Source: B1 sp964443415 (GTDB lineage: Bacteria > Bacteroidota > Bacteroidia > UKL13-3). From it: 29,752 nt of DNA. Made by a program: the position numbers and the translations under genes. Location: positions 1 through 29,752 of the forward strand of contig CAYUDC010000019.1 of NCBI GenBank assembly GCA_964443415.1, read 5' to 3'. This document shows positions 1 to 8,645 of the stretch, one piece after another; positions within the stretch are counted from its first letter, which is position 1; the number at the start of each line of letters is the position of its first letter. The notes beneath the pieces were generated by a model, which saw nothing but the letters and a program-made list of their open reading frames with translations, did no database searches and was not told the origin of the DNA.

Positions 1-303
1 GATAAGTTTAGTGGAGTGATGCTCGATACCATCAATAAACCTAACTTAAACTTTTATAAAATACTCCTCATGCTATCTGTAAACATATGTGGCGACTTTA
101 TAGGAATTGCCCTGTTTGGGAATGTGGAGTCTGTGGCGGTAGTTTCTACTGCAACTTTCTTGGCTGGGATGATATTTGGTTATATACAGCTAAAAAAACA
201 CATGGGAGTGAGCTTTAGAAATTTACTGGTGCTAGGTTGGATAGATTATAAAGGGTATATTTTTAGAATATTAAAAATTAAACAAGTTGAGACCAAATAC
301 TAG
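1..303 (+). CDS. C-terminal part of a polysaccharide flippase (Wzx/MATE-like), cut by the window edge
   Basis: The frame is open to base 1, so the start lies outside the window; an internal GTG/ATG near 16-21 is not taken as the real start. About 100 residues are visible. They show two hydrophobic helices (roughly residues 20-45 and 48-65 of the visible part) separated by a short loop with FGNVESVAVVST, then a basic tail. A loop of the type 'IxKxNLNFYKxLLxLxVNI' followed by a paired helix is what the last two helices of Wzx-type lipid-linked oligosaccharide flippases look like. The context agrees: a polymerase/ligase-like gene overlaps its 3' end and five glycosyltransferases follow. Its inferred role is moving undecaprenyl-linked repeat units across the inner membrane. 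With only the C-terminus visible, another multi-helix exporter cannot be excluded. Confidence 0.6.
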   Translation, partial: DKFSGVMLDTINKPNLNFYKILLMLSVNICGDFIGIALFGNVESVAVVSTATFLAGMIFGYIQLKKHMGVSFRNLLVLGWIDYKGYIFRILKIKQVETKY

Positions 304-1744
304 TATAGTAAGCCAACGTACCAATAACTTTATTATTGGACTATTGATTGTGGTAACTGGTATTACCATGGCAGTAGTGTTGTCTGTTGGCGACTTAGGT
401 ATTGGGAGTTTGGTGGCGTTTTTGCCTGCCATCGTAGGGTTAATTGCTTTGATTATTTCTAATCCATATTATGGATTGGTGTTTTACGTAAACTACTCCT
501 TTTTCTTTATCGGGTTGAACCGATACGTTCCCGCTATTCCTCTCGGTTTGATGGTTGACGGACTCTTAGCCCTCACCACCTTGTCGATGGTTTTTAGATT
601 GACAAAAGATAGTATTAGTAGATTACAGAATGGTTTTTTTGCGGTAACTGGTTTGTGGTTTTTGTATTCCCTTTTCGAAGCCATCAACCCAGAGGCGGGT
701 AACCTAGCTGCTTGGGCCTATGCTGCGCGCGGTATTACTTTTTACGCCATTCAAACCGTGCCCCTTACCTTAGTATTGTTTGCCAAGAAAAAAGATTTAG
801 ACCAGTTCTTTAGACTCGTGATTATTTGGGGGGTGGCTGGAGCAATCTGGGGCTTTAAACAAATTTATATAGGATTAGACCCTTTCGAAAACGGATGGTT
901 AGAGGCAGGTGGAAAAGTAACCCACGTATTGGATGGTCAGCTGCGGGCTTTTTCTTTCTTCTCCGATGCCGGACAGTTTGGCGCTACCATGGCTTATGTA
1001 GCTTATTTGGCGCTTGCTATGGCTATTGGGCCTTACAAAGCCTCCAAGAAATTTTGGTATTTTGTAGCTTTTTTAGTTTGTATTATTGGAATGGGAACTT
1101 CTGGTTCGAGGGGGCCACTTTTCGTTGTATTCTTTGGATTAATTTCTTACATGCTTCTAATTAGAAATTATAAAGTACTTATTCCTGGTGTCTTAGGTAT
1201 TTTCATCGTATTTGCCTTTTTAAAGTTTACTTACATCGGAAATACCAACTACCAAATCTTTAGGATTAGAACCGCACTCGACCCCAAAGATGCGTCTTTG
1301 CTAGTGCGTCTAAGTAATCAAACTAAATTAAGAGAATACTTGCAAACCAGGCCATTTGGAGCTGGTATTGGTACTACCGATACCTGGGCAAAGCGTTTTT
1401 ATCCTACGAGTTACTTGGTTAACGTACCTACAGATAGCTGGTTTGTAAAGATTTGGGTAGAGAATGGGATAGTAGGTTTATCTGTGTATTCCTTCAGTTT
1501 GGCCTTCGTAATTGTTTTTGGTGTGGTAAACATTCGAAAGATGAAAAATCGTGATGCCAAACAAAAGATGATGGCACTGTATGGTGGTTTCCTTGGTATC
1601 ATCACGGCTTCCTTTGGTAATCCTGTATTTGGTCAGGCTCCTTTGGGAGCTTTAATGTATATGTCTATGACTATGCTCACCGCCACTTATCTATATGATG
1701 AGCCAGATGAACCTAAGGTTGAACCTGTTAAAGCCCTTAAGTAA
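287..1744 (+). CDS. O-antigen ligase / polymerase-like membrane protein (Wzy_C family)
   Basis: This 485-residue protein has about ten hydrophobic segments. A long loop sits in the C-terminal half, with GAGIGTTDTW followed by PTDSWFVKIWVENGIVGL. That is the Wzy_C (O-antigen ligase/polymerase) signature: a Gly-rich segment, a polar loop and 'ExGixGl' before the last helices. The likely role is joining or polymerising lipid-linked repeat units at the periplasmic face. The start is TTG at 287, overlapping the flippase stop by 17 bases. The first in-frame ATG (368) would cut into the first membrane helix, so TTG is preferred. The stop TAA overlaps the next ATG (TAATG), implying translational coupling. 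Whether it acts as polymerase or ligase cannot be told from sequence alone. Confidence 0.82.
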   Translation: MRPNTSIVSQRTNNFIIGLLIVVTGITMAVVLSVGDLGIGSLVAFLPAIVGLIALIISNPYYGLVFYVNYSFFFIGLNRYVPAIPLGLMVDGLLALTTLSMVFRLTKDSISRLQNGFFAVTGLWFLYSLFEAINPEAGNLAAWAYAARGITFYAIQTVPLTLVLFAKKKDLDQFFRLVIIWGVAGAIWGFKQIYIGLDPFENGWLEAGGKVTHVLDGQLRAFSFFSDAGQFGATMAYVAYLALAMAIGPYKASKKFWYFVAFLVCIIGMGTSGSRGPLFVVFFGLISYMLLIRNYKVLIPGVLGIFIVFAFLKFTYIGNTNYQIFRIRTALDPKDASLLVRLSNQTKLREYLQTRPFGAGIGTTDTWAKRFYPTSYLVNVPTDSWFVKIWVENGIVGLSVYSFSLAFVIVFGVVNIRKMKNRDAKQKMMALYGGFLGIITASFGNPVFGQAPLGALMYMSMTMLTATYLYDEPDEPKVEPVKALK

Positions 1745-2661
1745 TGAATGTAAACTACCCTCTTGTAAGCCTTATTACAGTAAACTATAATGGCTTAATT
1801 TATACAAGAGCTTTTCTAAAATCCTTAGAAAAAGTTACTTATCCCAATTATGAAGTTTGGGTAGTAGACAATGCCTCCTCAGAATCTATCGCACCCTTGC
1901 AGCAAGAATTTCCCGAGGTGAAATTTATTTTGAGTAAAGAAAACTTAGGCTTTGCCGGTGGTAATAACTTAGCCATTCAAGAGGCCAATGGCAAATACTA
2001 CTTCTTGCTTAATAATGATACCGAACCCGAACCTCATTTTTTAGAACCCATTGTTCAATTAATGGAGTCGAACCCCAACATTGGCGTAGCAAGTTCCAAA
2101 CTAAAGTATTTTAATCAACCAGATACTTTGCAATTTGCCGGCAGCAAAGGGATTAACATGTACACTGGCAGAGGGTTTTCTATCGGATACATGGATAAGG
2201 ATAAAGAGCAGTATCATCAAAATTATCGCAGTGAATTAGCCCATGGTGCTGCCATGCTGATATCTAAAGCAGCATTAGAAAAGATTGGCCTGATGGCCGA
2301 ACTCTATTTTCTTTATTACGAAGAAACAGATTTTTGTGAAAGGGTTAAAAGGGCAGGTTTCGAAATTTGGTATTGCGGTAGCTCGGTAGTGCTGCACAAA
2401 GAATCGATGTCTGTTGGAAAAGAAAGTGCACTTAAAACTTATTACCTTACACGCAATAGATTAATCTATACCAGAAGAAATGCCAAGGGCTTTCAGAAAC
2501 TTGCTGCCCTGCTATTTTTCTTTATTTTTTCATTCCCTAAAGGGATTTTTAAATATTTAATAAGGAAAGATTTTATATTGCTGCGTGCTTTTGTAAGGGG
2601 GGTTAGTTGGAACTTTACCCATTTCAATATCCACCACAACACTGGCTTAATTATGAAGTAA
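1744..2661 (+). CDS. GT2 family glycosyltransferase, rhamnosyltransferase-like
   Basis: A 305-residue GT-A fold enzyme. The N-terminus has the usual 'LITVNYNG' strand, then VVDNASSES, NLGFAGGNN and a donor/metal-binding LLNNDTEPEP (Asp near residue 92). The acceptor half has the segment MAELYFLYYEETDFCERVKR, with the catalytic-base region EETD, followed by GFEIWY and VVLHKES. This order is typical of WbbL/RfbN-like rhamnosyl- and related transferases that extend lipid-linked glycans at the cytoplasmic face. A moderately hydrophobic stretch near residue 255 may attach it to the membrane. Its ATG overlaps the stop of the upstream polymerase gene by one base, and the next gene starts four bases after its stop, so it sits inside the polysaccharide operon. 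The sugar specificity is not readable. Confidence 0.85.
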   Translation: MNVNYPLVSLITVNYNGLIYTRAFLKSLEKVTYPNYEVWVVDNASSESIAPLQQEFPEVKFILSKENLGFAGGNNLAIQEANGKYYFLLNNDTEPEPHFLEPIVQLMESNPNIGVASSKLKYFNQPDTLQFAGSKGINMYTGRGFSIGYMDKDKEQYHQNYRSELAHGAAMLISKAALEKIGLMAELYFLYYEETDFCERVKRAGFEIWYCGSSVVLHKESMSVGKESALKTYYLTRNRLIYTRRNAKGFQKLAALLFFFIFSFPKGIFKYLIRKDFILLRAFVRGVSWNFTHFNIHHNTGLIMK

Positions 2662-2665
2662 ACTT

Positions 2666-3844
2666 ATGGAACTACTCTGGAATATTGTGCTGGGTTTTTT
2701 TGCCATCATGTTAGGATTCAATTTCCTCTACATGCTTTTTTTCTCCATTATGGGGCATTTAGCTCCCAAACCAAAGAAATATCCCATTATCCGTAGAAAT
2801 AAATTTGCCATTTTTATGCCCTCCTATAAAGGAGATGAGGTAATTTTATCTACGGCGGTAGAAGCCTTAAAGCAAGATTACCCCAAAGAACTTTTTGATG
2901 TAATCGTCATCGCCGATTCTCTTCAACCAGAAACCATCCATACACTCAAACAACATCCTTTGATTGTAGTAGAAGTGGCTTTTGAAAATAGTACCAAAGG
3001 AAAATCACTCAATGCTGGTATCAAAGCGGTAGAAGCCAATCATTACGACTATGCGATTATCTTAGACATAGACAATGTGATGGAGCCGGGCTACCTCACC
3101 AAACTCAATGAGCGTTTGCAATTATGTCAACAGGTTATTCAAACACACCGTGCTGCTAAAAATGCAGATACCCAATTTTCTGTGTTAGATGGTATCAGTG
3201 AAGAAGTAAACAACCATATTTTTAGAAAAGGGCACCAAACAGTAGGCTTGTCTGCAGCCTTAATTGGCTCTGGTAAAGCCTTGCAATATCCACTGTTTGT
3301 GCTCATCATGCGGGAGATTACTGCCGTGGGGGGCTTTGATAAAGAAATGGAAATTCTGCTAATTTCAAGGCGCATCAGAATAGATTATGCAGATGATATC
3401 TATGTGTATGATGAAAAGGTGCAGTTGGCAGAAATTTTTCAAAATCAACGCAGAAGGTGGATGTCGGCACAACTTGTGTTCATGCGTAAATATGCCCTCA
3501 AAGGAATTTTTCAATCACTCATTACCTTTAATATCGATTACCTCGATAAATGTATCCAGTTGATTCTTTTGCCAAGGGTAATTAACCTTGGTCTTACAGG
3601 GATAATGATTGTCTCCTATTTTATTAACCCTTGGTTTGGTACCTTCTTCTTTTTCACCCTCATAGGTCAGGTGATTGTATTGTTGATGTCTACTCCTAAA
3701 AAGTACTTTAACGAAAAAGGATTAGCCTCGATGGCAAGACTCCCTTATGGTTTTTTCTTGATGTTTATGAATCTATTTAAACTAAAGGGAGCAAACAAGA
3801 AATTCATACATACGCCTCACCTCACTACTAAAAAAGAAGACTAA
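2666..3844 (+). CDS. Membrane GT2 glycosyltransferase, first of two tandem paralogs
   Basis: A 392-residue processive-type GT2 architecture. An N-terminal helix (about residues 5-30) is followed by the GT-A catalytic domain: IVIADS, the DxD motif LDIDN (Asp134/Asp136), a DKEME segment in the position of the catalytic acidic residue, and QRRRW (Gln261-Trp265, the QxxRW motif). Two or three C-terminal helices follow (about 295-360). This layout is shared with cellulose-synthase, PgaC and hyaluronan-synthase-like enzymes. It is closely related along its whole length to the next gene; shared blocks include the segment NNHIFRKGH and a 'DEKVQ' stretch. It lies in the polysaccharide operon, with 4 bases to the gene before and 9 to the one after. 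Substrate is unknown. It could be a single-addition transferase rather than a polymerase. Confidence 0.8.
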   Translation: MELLWNIVLGFFAIMLGFNFLYMLFFSIMGHLAPKPKKYPIIRRNKFAIFMPSYKGDEVILSTAVEALKQDYPKELFDVIVIADSLQPETIHTLKQHPLIVVEVAFENSTKGKSLNAGIKAVEANHYDYAIILDIDNVMEPGYLTKLNERLQLCQQVIQTHRAAKNADTQFSVLDGISEEVNNHIFRKGHQTVGLSAALIGSGKALQYPLFVLIMREITAVGGFDKEMEILLISRRIRIDYADDIYVYDEKVQLAEIFQNQRRRWMSAQLVFMRKYALKGIFQSLITFNIDYLDKCIQLILLPRVINLGLTGIMIVSYFINPWFGTFFFFTLIGQVIVLLMSTPKKYFNEKGLASMARLPYGFFLMFMNLFKLKGANKKFIHTPHLTTKKED

Positions 3845-3853
3845 CATTCAGCT

Positions 3854-5047
3854 ATGATAGCCACACTGCTGCTTATAATAGAAATCATTATCCTTGCATA
3901 CCTTGCATTTAACGTGCTGTATGTGGCTATCTTTAGTTTTGGAGGAATTATATACAAGGCAACCAATTTTAATTCTATTAAAATTCACAAGCAACAAAGA
4001 TTTGCCGTTTTAATTCCAGCCTACAAACATGATGAGGTCATTCTTAATACAGTAAGCCATTGCCTCAATCAAAATTATCCTTCAGACAAGTTTCAAGTAA
4101 TCGTCATTGCCGATTCGCTGCAAAATCTAACCTTAGGAGAGCTTTCTGTTTTGCCCATTCAACTAATCAAGGTTTCTTTTGATGAAAGCACCAAAGCCAA
4201 ATCCATTAATACGGCTTTAGAGCAGCTAAACATCGATGACTACGATTATTGTGTGGTGCTCGATGTAGATAACATCATGGAGAAAAACTTCTTGGCAAAA
4301 ATCAATGCCCGTTTGCAAGACAATCAAATGGTTATTCAAGGGCATAGAACCGCTAAAAATTTAGACACCGCATTCTCTATCCTCGATGGTATCAGCGAAG
4401 AAATCAATAACCATATTTTTAGAAAAGGCCATGTAGCTTTAGGTGTTACTTCTGCTTTATCAGGCTCGGGTCAAGCCATGCAAATAAAGGCTTTTAAAGA
4501 AGCCATGTCTAGTATACATTCTGCCGTAGAAGATAAAGACCTAGAATACTATTTATTACGAAACGGACATAAAGTGCTTTACGAAAATGATGCATTGGTG
4601 TTTGATGAGAAAGTACAAAACTCAAAAGTGTTTACCTCTCAAAGAAAGCGTTGGATTTCTTCGCAATTCTACGAAATGAACAAGGTATTGGCAGAAGGTG
4701 TAAAAGACCTTTTGTATAATGGCAAGTTCGATTTTTTTGATAAAGGCCTTCAAAGAGTCATCATGCCTCGTGTGTTATTATTAGGCTTCTCTTTCTTCTG
4801 TGCCTTATTTTATTTTATTCCATTTATCCAATTAGGTGAATATTTCTTTGCGCTATTTATTATCAATTGTCTTAGCTATACCATTGCCATTCCGTCTTCC
4901 TACTTTAACCTAAATACCCTTAAAGCAGCTTTAAGATTACCGCTTGCGTTTTTCTTAATGTTCTTTGCCATGATTAAAAGTAAAGGCAATAGCAAGAAGT
5001 TTGTACATACCGAACACACCGCCACTGTTAAAGCACCAAAGTCATGA
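3854..5047 (+). CDS. Membrane GT2 glycosyltransferase, second of two tandem paralogs
   Basis: A 397-residue protein with the same plan as its upstream neighbour: an N-terminal helix (about 3-28), IVIADS, the DxD motif LDVDN (Asp137/Asp139), an acidic EDKDLEY segment at the catalytic-base position, QRKRW (Gln263-Trp267), and C-terminal helices (about 300-365). By eye roughly half the residues match the upstream copy, with blocks such as DGISEE and NNHIFRKGH nearly unchanged and the middle acceptor-side region more divergent. That pattern suggests an old tandem duplication followed by change in acceptor or donor. The 3' end overlaps the next gene by four bases (ATGA), so the two are probably translationally coupled. 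The sugar is not predictable from the sequence. Confidence 0.8.
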   Translation: MIATLLLIIEIIILAYLAFNVLYVAIFSFGGIIYKATNFNSIKIHKQQRFAVLIPAYKHDEVILNTVSHCLNQNYPSDKFQVIVIADSLQNLTLGELSVLPIQLIKVSFDESTKAKSINTALEQLNIDDYDYCVVLDVDNIMEKNFLAKINARLQDNQMVIQGHRTAKNLDTAFSILDGISEEINNHIFRKGHVALGVTSALSGSGQAMQIKAFKEAMSSIHSAVEDKDLEYYLLRNGHKVLYENDALVFDEKVQNSKVFTSQRKRWISSQFYEMNKVLAEGVKDLLYNGKFDFFDKGLQRVIMPRVLLLGFSFFCALFYFIPFIQLGEYFFALFIINCLSYTIAIPSSYFNLNTLKAALRLPLAFFLMFFAMIKSKGNSKKFVHTEHTATVKAPKS

Positions 5048-6183
5048 GAATTGGAATTGAAGCACAAAGAATTTTTCGCAAGAAAAAACATGGTATGGAC
5101 ATGGTGGCGCTCGAATTAATTAAGGCCTTGCAAAGAAGTAATGCCCCTCATGAGTTTGTAGTTTTTGTGAAACCAGATGAAGATGAACAATGCCTGCAAG
5201 CTTCTGCCAATGTAAAAATAGTAAAGGTTAAATCTGCTCCCTATCCCATCTGGGAACAATTTTATTTACCCAAAGCTGCTGCCCAAGAAAAAGTAGATAT
5301 TCTCCATTGCACCAGCAATACTGCTCCTTTATGGCTTAAAATGCCCTTGGTTTTAACTTTACATGATATCATTTACCTAGAAAAGATATCTTTAAGTCAA
5401 GGTACCGCCTACCAAAAATTTGGAAACATTTACCGCAAACTCAATGTCCCTAAAATTGTTCCAAAAGCGGTTAAAATACTCACTGTTTCCGATTTCGAAA
5501 AGGAGCGTATTCAGCAGTATTTTAATTTAAACAATCAACGTGTATTAACCGCATACAACGGTGTTGGCGCCCACTTTCAACCGGTGTTGGATCAAACCGA
5601 ATTAAATAACGCCAAAGCAAAATACCAACTGCCAGACCAGTTTATATTTTTCTTAGGCAATACAGACCCAAAGAAAAACGTAAAAGGCGTTTTGCAAGCC
5701 CTAAGCATCTTAAGAAAGCAAAATACACTTCCTGCTCCTTTGGTGATGTTGGATATTAACCGTGATTATTTACAAGCCCTTGCCAACGAAATTGGCGATG
5801 CCGACATATTAAATCACATCCATTTTACGGGCTATGTTCCCAATAAAGAACTACCGGCCATTTATAGCCTAGCCTCTTTGTTTTTATACCCATCTTTGCG
5901 AGAGAGTTTTGGAATACCACTTGTAGAGGCAATGGCTTGTGGAGTGCCAGTGATTACCTCCAATACTTCTTCTATGCCAGAAATTGCGCAAGATGCCGCC
6001 CTTATCGCCGATCCTTTTAAACCCGAAACCATTGCAGAGGCTATTCAACAATTATGGAATGATAAAACCCTTCAACAATCTTTGATTGCTAAAGGAATTG
6101 AAAGGGCCAAGCACTTTAGCTGGGATGCCAATGCGCGGCTTACCCTACAAGTATATGAAGAGGTTTTCAGAACATCACATTAA
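5044..6183 (+). CDS. GT4 family glycosyltransferase (GT-B fold)
   Basis: A 379-residue retaining glycosyltransferase of the GT4 type. The N-terminal Rossmann domain starts MRIGIEAQRI and contains LVLTLHD and ILTVSDFEKER. The C-terminal domain contains FFLGNTDPKKN and the nucleotide-sugar-binding segment ESFGIPLVEAMACGVPV, which carries the E-x7-E motif beginning near residue 287. No membrane helix is seen, so it is likely cytosolic or peripheral on the inner membrane. It overlaps the preceding GT2 by ATGA and is followed after about 25 bases by another GT2, which fixes it in the polysaccharide operon. Mannosyl- or related hexosyltransfer is common in this family, but nothing here identifies the sugar. 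Confidence 0.87.
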   Translation: MRIGIEAQRIFRKKKHGMDMVALELIKALQRSNAPHEFVVFVKPDEDEQCLQASANVKIVKVKSAPYPIWEQFYLPKAAAQEKVDILHCTSNTAPLWLKMPLVLTLHDIIYLEKISLSQGTAYQKFGNIYRKLNVPKIVPKAVKILTVSDFEKERIQQYFNLNNQRVLTAYNGVGAHFQPVLDQTELNNAKAKYQLPDQFIFFLGNTDPKKNVKGVLQALSILRKQNTLPAPLVMLDINRDYLQALANEIGDADILNHIHFTGYVPNKELPAIYSLASLFLYPSLRESFGIPLVEAMACGVPVITSNTSSMPEIAQDAALIADPFKPETIAEAIQQLWNDKTLQQSLIAKGIERAKHFSWDANARLTLQVYEEVFRTSH

Positions 6184-6208
6184 ATTACCTTATTAAGCAC
6201 AAGCACAC

Positions 6209-7087
6209 ATGACAACTATATTTGAATGGATATTTTGGATAGGAATTGCCATTGTTTTTTATAGCTATTTTGGTTACGGCATCCTTCTATTTATATTGGT
6301 TAAAATAAAAAAGGCCATTGGTTCTGTTACTCGGTTCGACCCAAATTTTGAGCCGCCTGTAGCCTTAGTGGTACCTTGCTTTAATGAGGCAGATTACATA
6401 GAAGACAAAATATTAAACAGCCTTCAGTTAGAGTATCCTAAAGAAAAATTACAATTGATTTTCATCAGTGATGGTTCTACCGATGATACCGCCCAACGTG
6501 TTAGCAAATACCCTCAAGTGCTAGGATTACACGAAGATGCCCGCAACGGAAAAGCCGCTGCCATGAATCGCGCTATGCAATACGTGAAGGCGCCCATAGT
6601 TATTTTTTGTGATGCCAATACCGACCTTAATCCAGAAGCCATTAGAGAAATGGTAAAGCATTATGCAGACCCTGGCGTGGGCGCAGTAACGGGCGAAAAA
6701 CGCATCATCACCAAGGACAAAGAAAATGCCAGTGGCGCAGGAGAAGGCATTTATTGGAAATACGAAAGTTTTTTAAAGCAACTCGATTCTGATTTCTACA
6801 CCATTGTAGGTGCTGCTGGCGAATTGATGAGCTACCGTACCGAACTTTTTAGGCCTTTGCCTAAAGATACTTTACTCGACGATTTAATGCAAAGCATGCT
6901 TATTGCCAACGATGGCTACAGAGTGATTTACGAAAAGAATGCTTATGCTGCCGAAACCGCNNNNNNNNNNNNNNNNNNNNNNNNNNNNNNNNNNNNNNNN
7001 NNNNNNNNNNNNNNNNNNNNNNNNNNNNNNNNNNNNNNNNNNNNNNNNNNNNNNNNNNNNAATTGGGAGCGCGCGAAGCGCGCGTAA
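6209..7087 (+). CDS. Membrane GT2 glycosyltransferase interrupted by an assembly gap
   Basis: About 250 residues are readable before the 100-N run. There is an N-terminal helix (about 5-30) and a GT2 catalytic domain with ALVVPCFNEADYIEDKI, FISDGSTDDTAQRV, the ARNGKAAAMNRAM acceptor-loop motif, IVIFCDANTDL (DxN in the place of DxD) and DDLMQSMLIANDGYRVIYE. Enzymes of this IcaA/PgaC-like type usually continue with QxxRW and two or more C-terminal helices, all of which are missing. After the gap the frame NWERAKRA-stop fits the W-x-x-x-x-R type ending common in this family, so 7085-7087 is probably the true stop. If so, the real gap is nearer 350-400 bases than 100 (an inference from family length). 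The frame across the N run cannot be verified. Confidence 0.7.
   Translation: MTTIFEWIFWIGIAIVFYSYFGYGILLFILVKIKKAIGSVTRFDPNFEPPVALVVPCFNEADYIEDKILNSLQLEYPKEKLQLIFISDGSTDDTAQRVSKYPQVLGLHEDARNGKAAAMNRAMQYVKAPIVIFCDANTDLNPEAIREMVKHYADPGVGAVTGEKRIITKDKENASGAGEGIYWKYESFLKQLDSDFYTIVGAAGELMSYRTELFRPLPKDTLLDDLMQSMLIANDGYRVIYEKNAYAAETXXXXXXXXXXXXXXXXXXXXXXXXXXXXXXXXXXNWERAKRA
6961..7060. other. Assembly gap, 100 N
   Basis: Exactly 100 N, the conventional placeholder for a gap of unknown length. It removes the 3' third of the GT2 gene. Directly to its right lies a GC-only inverted repeat in an AT-rich background. Confidence 0.97.
7069..7083. repeat. Very stable GC hairpin beside the gap
   Basis: Two GCGCGC arms are separated by GAA, giving a 6-bp stem around the core GCGAAGC, a sequence known as an unusually stable mini-hairpin. 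The flanking GGAG (7066-7069) and CTCC (7089-7092) could extend the pairing with a bulge. It lies between the converging 3' ends of the GT2 gene and ilvE, so it could help terminate transcription, though no T-run follows on either strand. It could also explain why the assembly broke here. Confidence 0.55.
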
Positions 7088-7099
7088 CCTCCAGCAAAA

Positions 7100-8161
7100 T
7101 CAAACTTTCTCTATCCAGCTAAAGCTGTCGGCAACCTTAGAGGTTTGTATGCCATAAATGGTATTGTAAAGCCAATTGCTCACCTTGCGTTGCTCGGCCG
7201 CTGGCAATACTAAGTCTTCACCTTCGTATCCAATGGCTGCTATCTTAGCTATAATGGCCGCGGTGCCCGTTCCAAAGCAATCACTTAGCCTGCCTTCCTT
7301 GGCATAAGCTGCAATTTCTTTGATACTCACCTTGCGCTCTTCTACCTCATAACCCTCTTTCTTTAACAACTTAATGCAAGAATCCCTAGTGATACCTTCT
7401 AAGATGTTTCCATCTAAAGCAGGTGTTAAAATTAACTGATCGTCTACCACAAAAAATAAATTGGTAGTACCAGATTCCTCAACATGGTCGTGGGTTCTGC
7501 CATCGGTCCATATAATTTGATCATAGCCCAATTTCTTGGCTTCCATAGAAGGTAACATGCTAATGCCATAATTGCCCGCAGCCTTGGCATATCCCGCCAT
7601 GCCATCTGAAGCACGCACATACTTTTGCTCTACCTTTACCTTGATAGGCTTTGGATAATAAGAATTTACCGGACAGCAAAAAATAATGAAACTGTAGTTA
7701 CTGCTCGGTCTAACTCCTACAAAATCATCTGTGGCAAACATAAATGGCCTGATATATAATGCAGATCCTTCTTTGGTAGGAATCCATCCTTGATCTAAAC
7801 GTATAAGCTCCTTTAAACCACCCATAAACAACTCTTCGGTAATTTCAGGCATCCCCATGCGCTTGGCACTGATGTTAAATCTCCTAAAGTTATCCAAAGG
7901 TCTAAACAATTGAGGATGTCCTCCTTCCCCCTTAAAGGCTTTCATTCCTTCAAAAATGGCTTGCCCATAATGGAGGGCAGAAATACTCGGTGCCATCGCA
8001 ATTTCTCCATATGGCATTATCTCTGGCTGTTGCCATTGCCCGTCTTTAAAATCAACCTTAAACATGTGGTCCGAAAAAATCTTTCCAAACTCAATGTTTT
8101 CAAAATCACATAAATGAATTCTAGAACTTTGTGTTTTATTTATTTTTATTGAAATTGCCAT
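7100..8161 (-). CDS. ilvE: Branched-chain amino-acid aminotransferase
   Basis: A 353-residue fold-type IV PLP enzyme that interconverts Leu, Ile and Val with their 2-oxo acids. Visible family marks are HYGQAIFEGMKAFKG near residue 70, FRPLDNFRRFN, the PLP-lysine segment YAKAAGNYG (the Lys of AKAAG), then DQIIWTDG, the EESGTTNLFFV phosphate-binding loop and EGITRDS. The length matches the ~350-residue BCAT group. The start is set at the ATG at 8161 (MAISIKI). A TTG six bases earlier would overlap the divergent gene start and adds only MHT. It diverges from the next gene with three bases between the start codons, so the promoter for each must lie inside the other. It converges with the GT2 gene at its 3' end. 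Confidence 0.93.
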   Translation of the reverse strand: MAISIKINKTQSSRIHLCDFENIEFGKIFSDHMFKVDFKDGQWQQPEIMPYGEIAMAPSISALHYGQAIFEGMKAFKGEGGHPQLFRPLDNFRRFNISAKRMGMPEITEELFMGGLKELIRLDQGWIPTKEGSALYIRPFMFATDDFVGVRPSSNYSFIIFCCPVNSYYPKPIKVKVEQKYVRASDGMAGYAKAAGNYGISMLPSMEAKKLGYDQIIWTDGRTHDHVEESGTTNLFFVVDDQLILTPALDGNILEGITRDSCIKLLKKEGYEVEERKVSIKEIAAYAKEGRLSDCFGTGTAAIIAKIAAIGYEGEDLVLPAAEQRKVSNWLYNTIYGIQTSKVADSFSWIEKV

Positions 8162-8164
8162 GGT

Positions 8165-8644
8165 ATGCAAGATGGTTTTGAAATAGATGATACTTTTTTA
8201 GCTCCCCTGTTTGGAGAAATTTTCGTGGTCAAAGAAAGAGATTTTTCCATAGAATACAATCCCATGGGAGAGGGCAAACAAAAATTATTGATGCTGGTAA
8301 ACAGCAAAACTTCTGAGTTTCTTGAAGATGGTGAATATAAATTGCTTCAAACCATTGTAGAAAAAGGACTTAGAAGAAACATGGAAGATGTGTGGGTGGT
8401 GAATTTTGAACGATTTCCTGAAAAAAGTCTTACAAAAATACTCAGTCATTTTCAACCTCAACACATGATTGTTTGGGGCTTAGATACCTTTATGGGCGCT
8501 CAAGGTTGCAATGTGGCCGTGCATAGAAGCGTGTTATTTGATGGAGTAGAAATTCTACAAGCCCTGCCTCTTCAACAATATGTTACCGAGCCCGGTCAAA
8601 AAGTAAAATTATGGTCTGCCATGCAAAAACTATTTTTCAATTAA
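8165..8644 (+). CDS. Conserved-looking protein of unknown function
   Basis: A 159-residue soluble protein with no signal peptide, helix pair or catalytic motif that I recognise. It has an alternating hydrophobic pattern with ILSHFQPQHMIVWGLDTFMG in the middle and an ending EPGQKVKLWSAMQKLFF. The pattern of short strands each followed by a helix suggests an alpha/beta domain. The C-terminal 'W-x-x-M-x-x-L-F' helix could be a partner-binding element. It starts three bases from the divergent ilvE start, and its stop is one base before the rdgB ATG, so it is probably cotranscribed with rdgB. I considered a HolD-like or glycosylase-like fold, but nothing in the sequence secures either. Confidence 0.75.
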   Translation: MQDGFEIDDTFLAPLFGEIFVVKERDFSIEYNPMGEGKQKLLMLVNSKTSEFLEDGEYKLLQTIVEKGLRRNMEDVWVVNFERFPEKSLTKILSHFQPQHMIVWGLDTFMGAQGCNVAVHRSVLFDGVEILQALPLQQYVTEPGQKVKLWSAMQKLFFN

Positions 8645-8645
8645 A

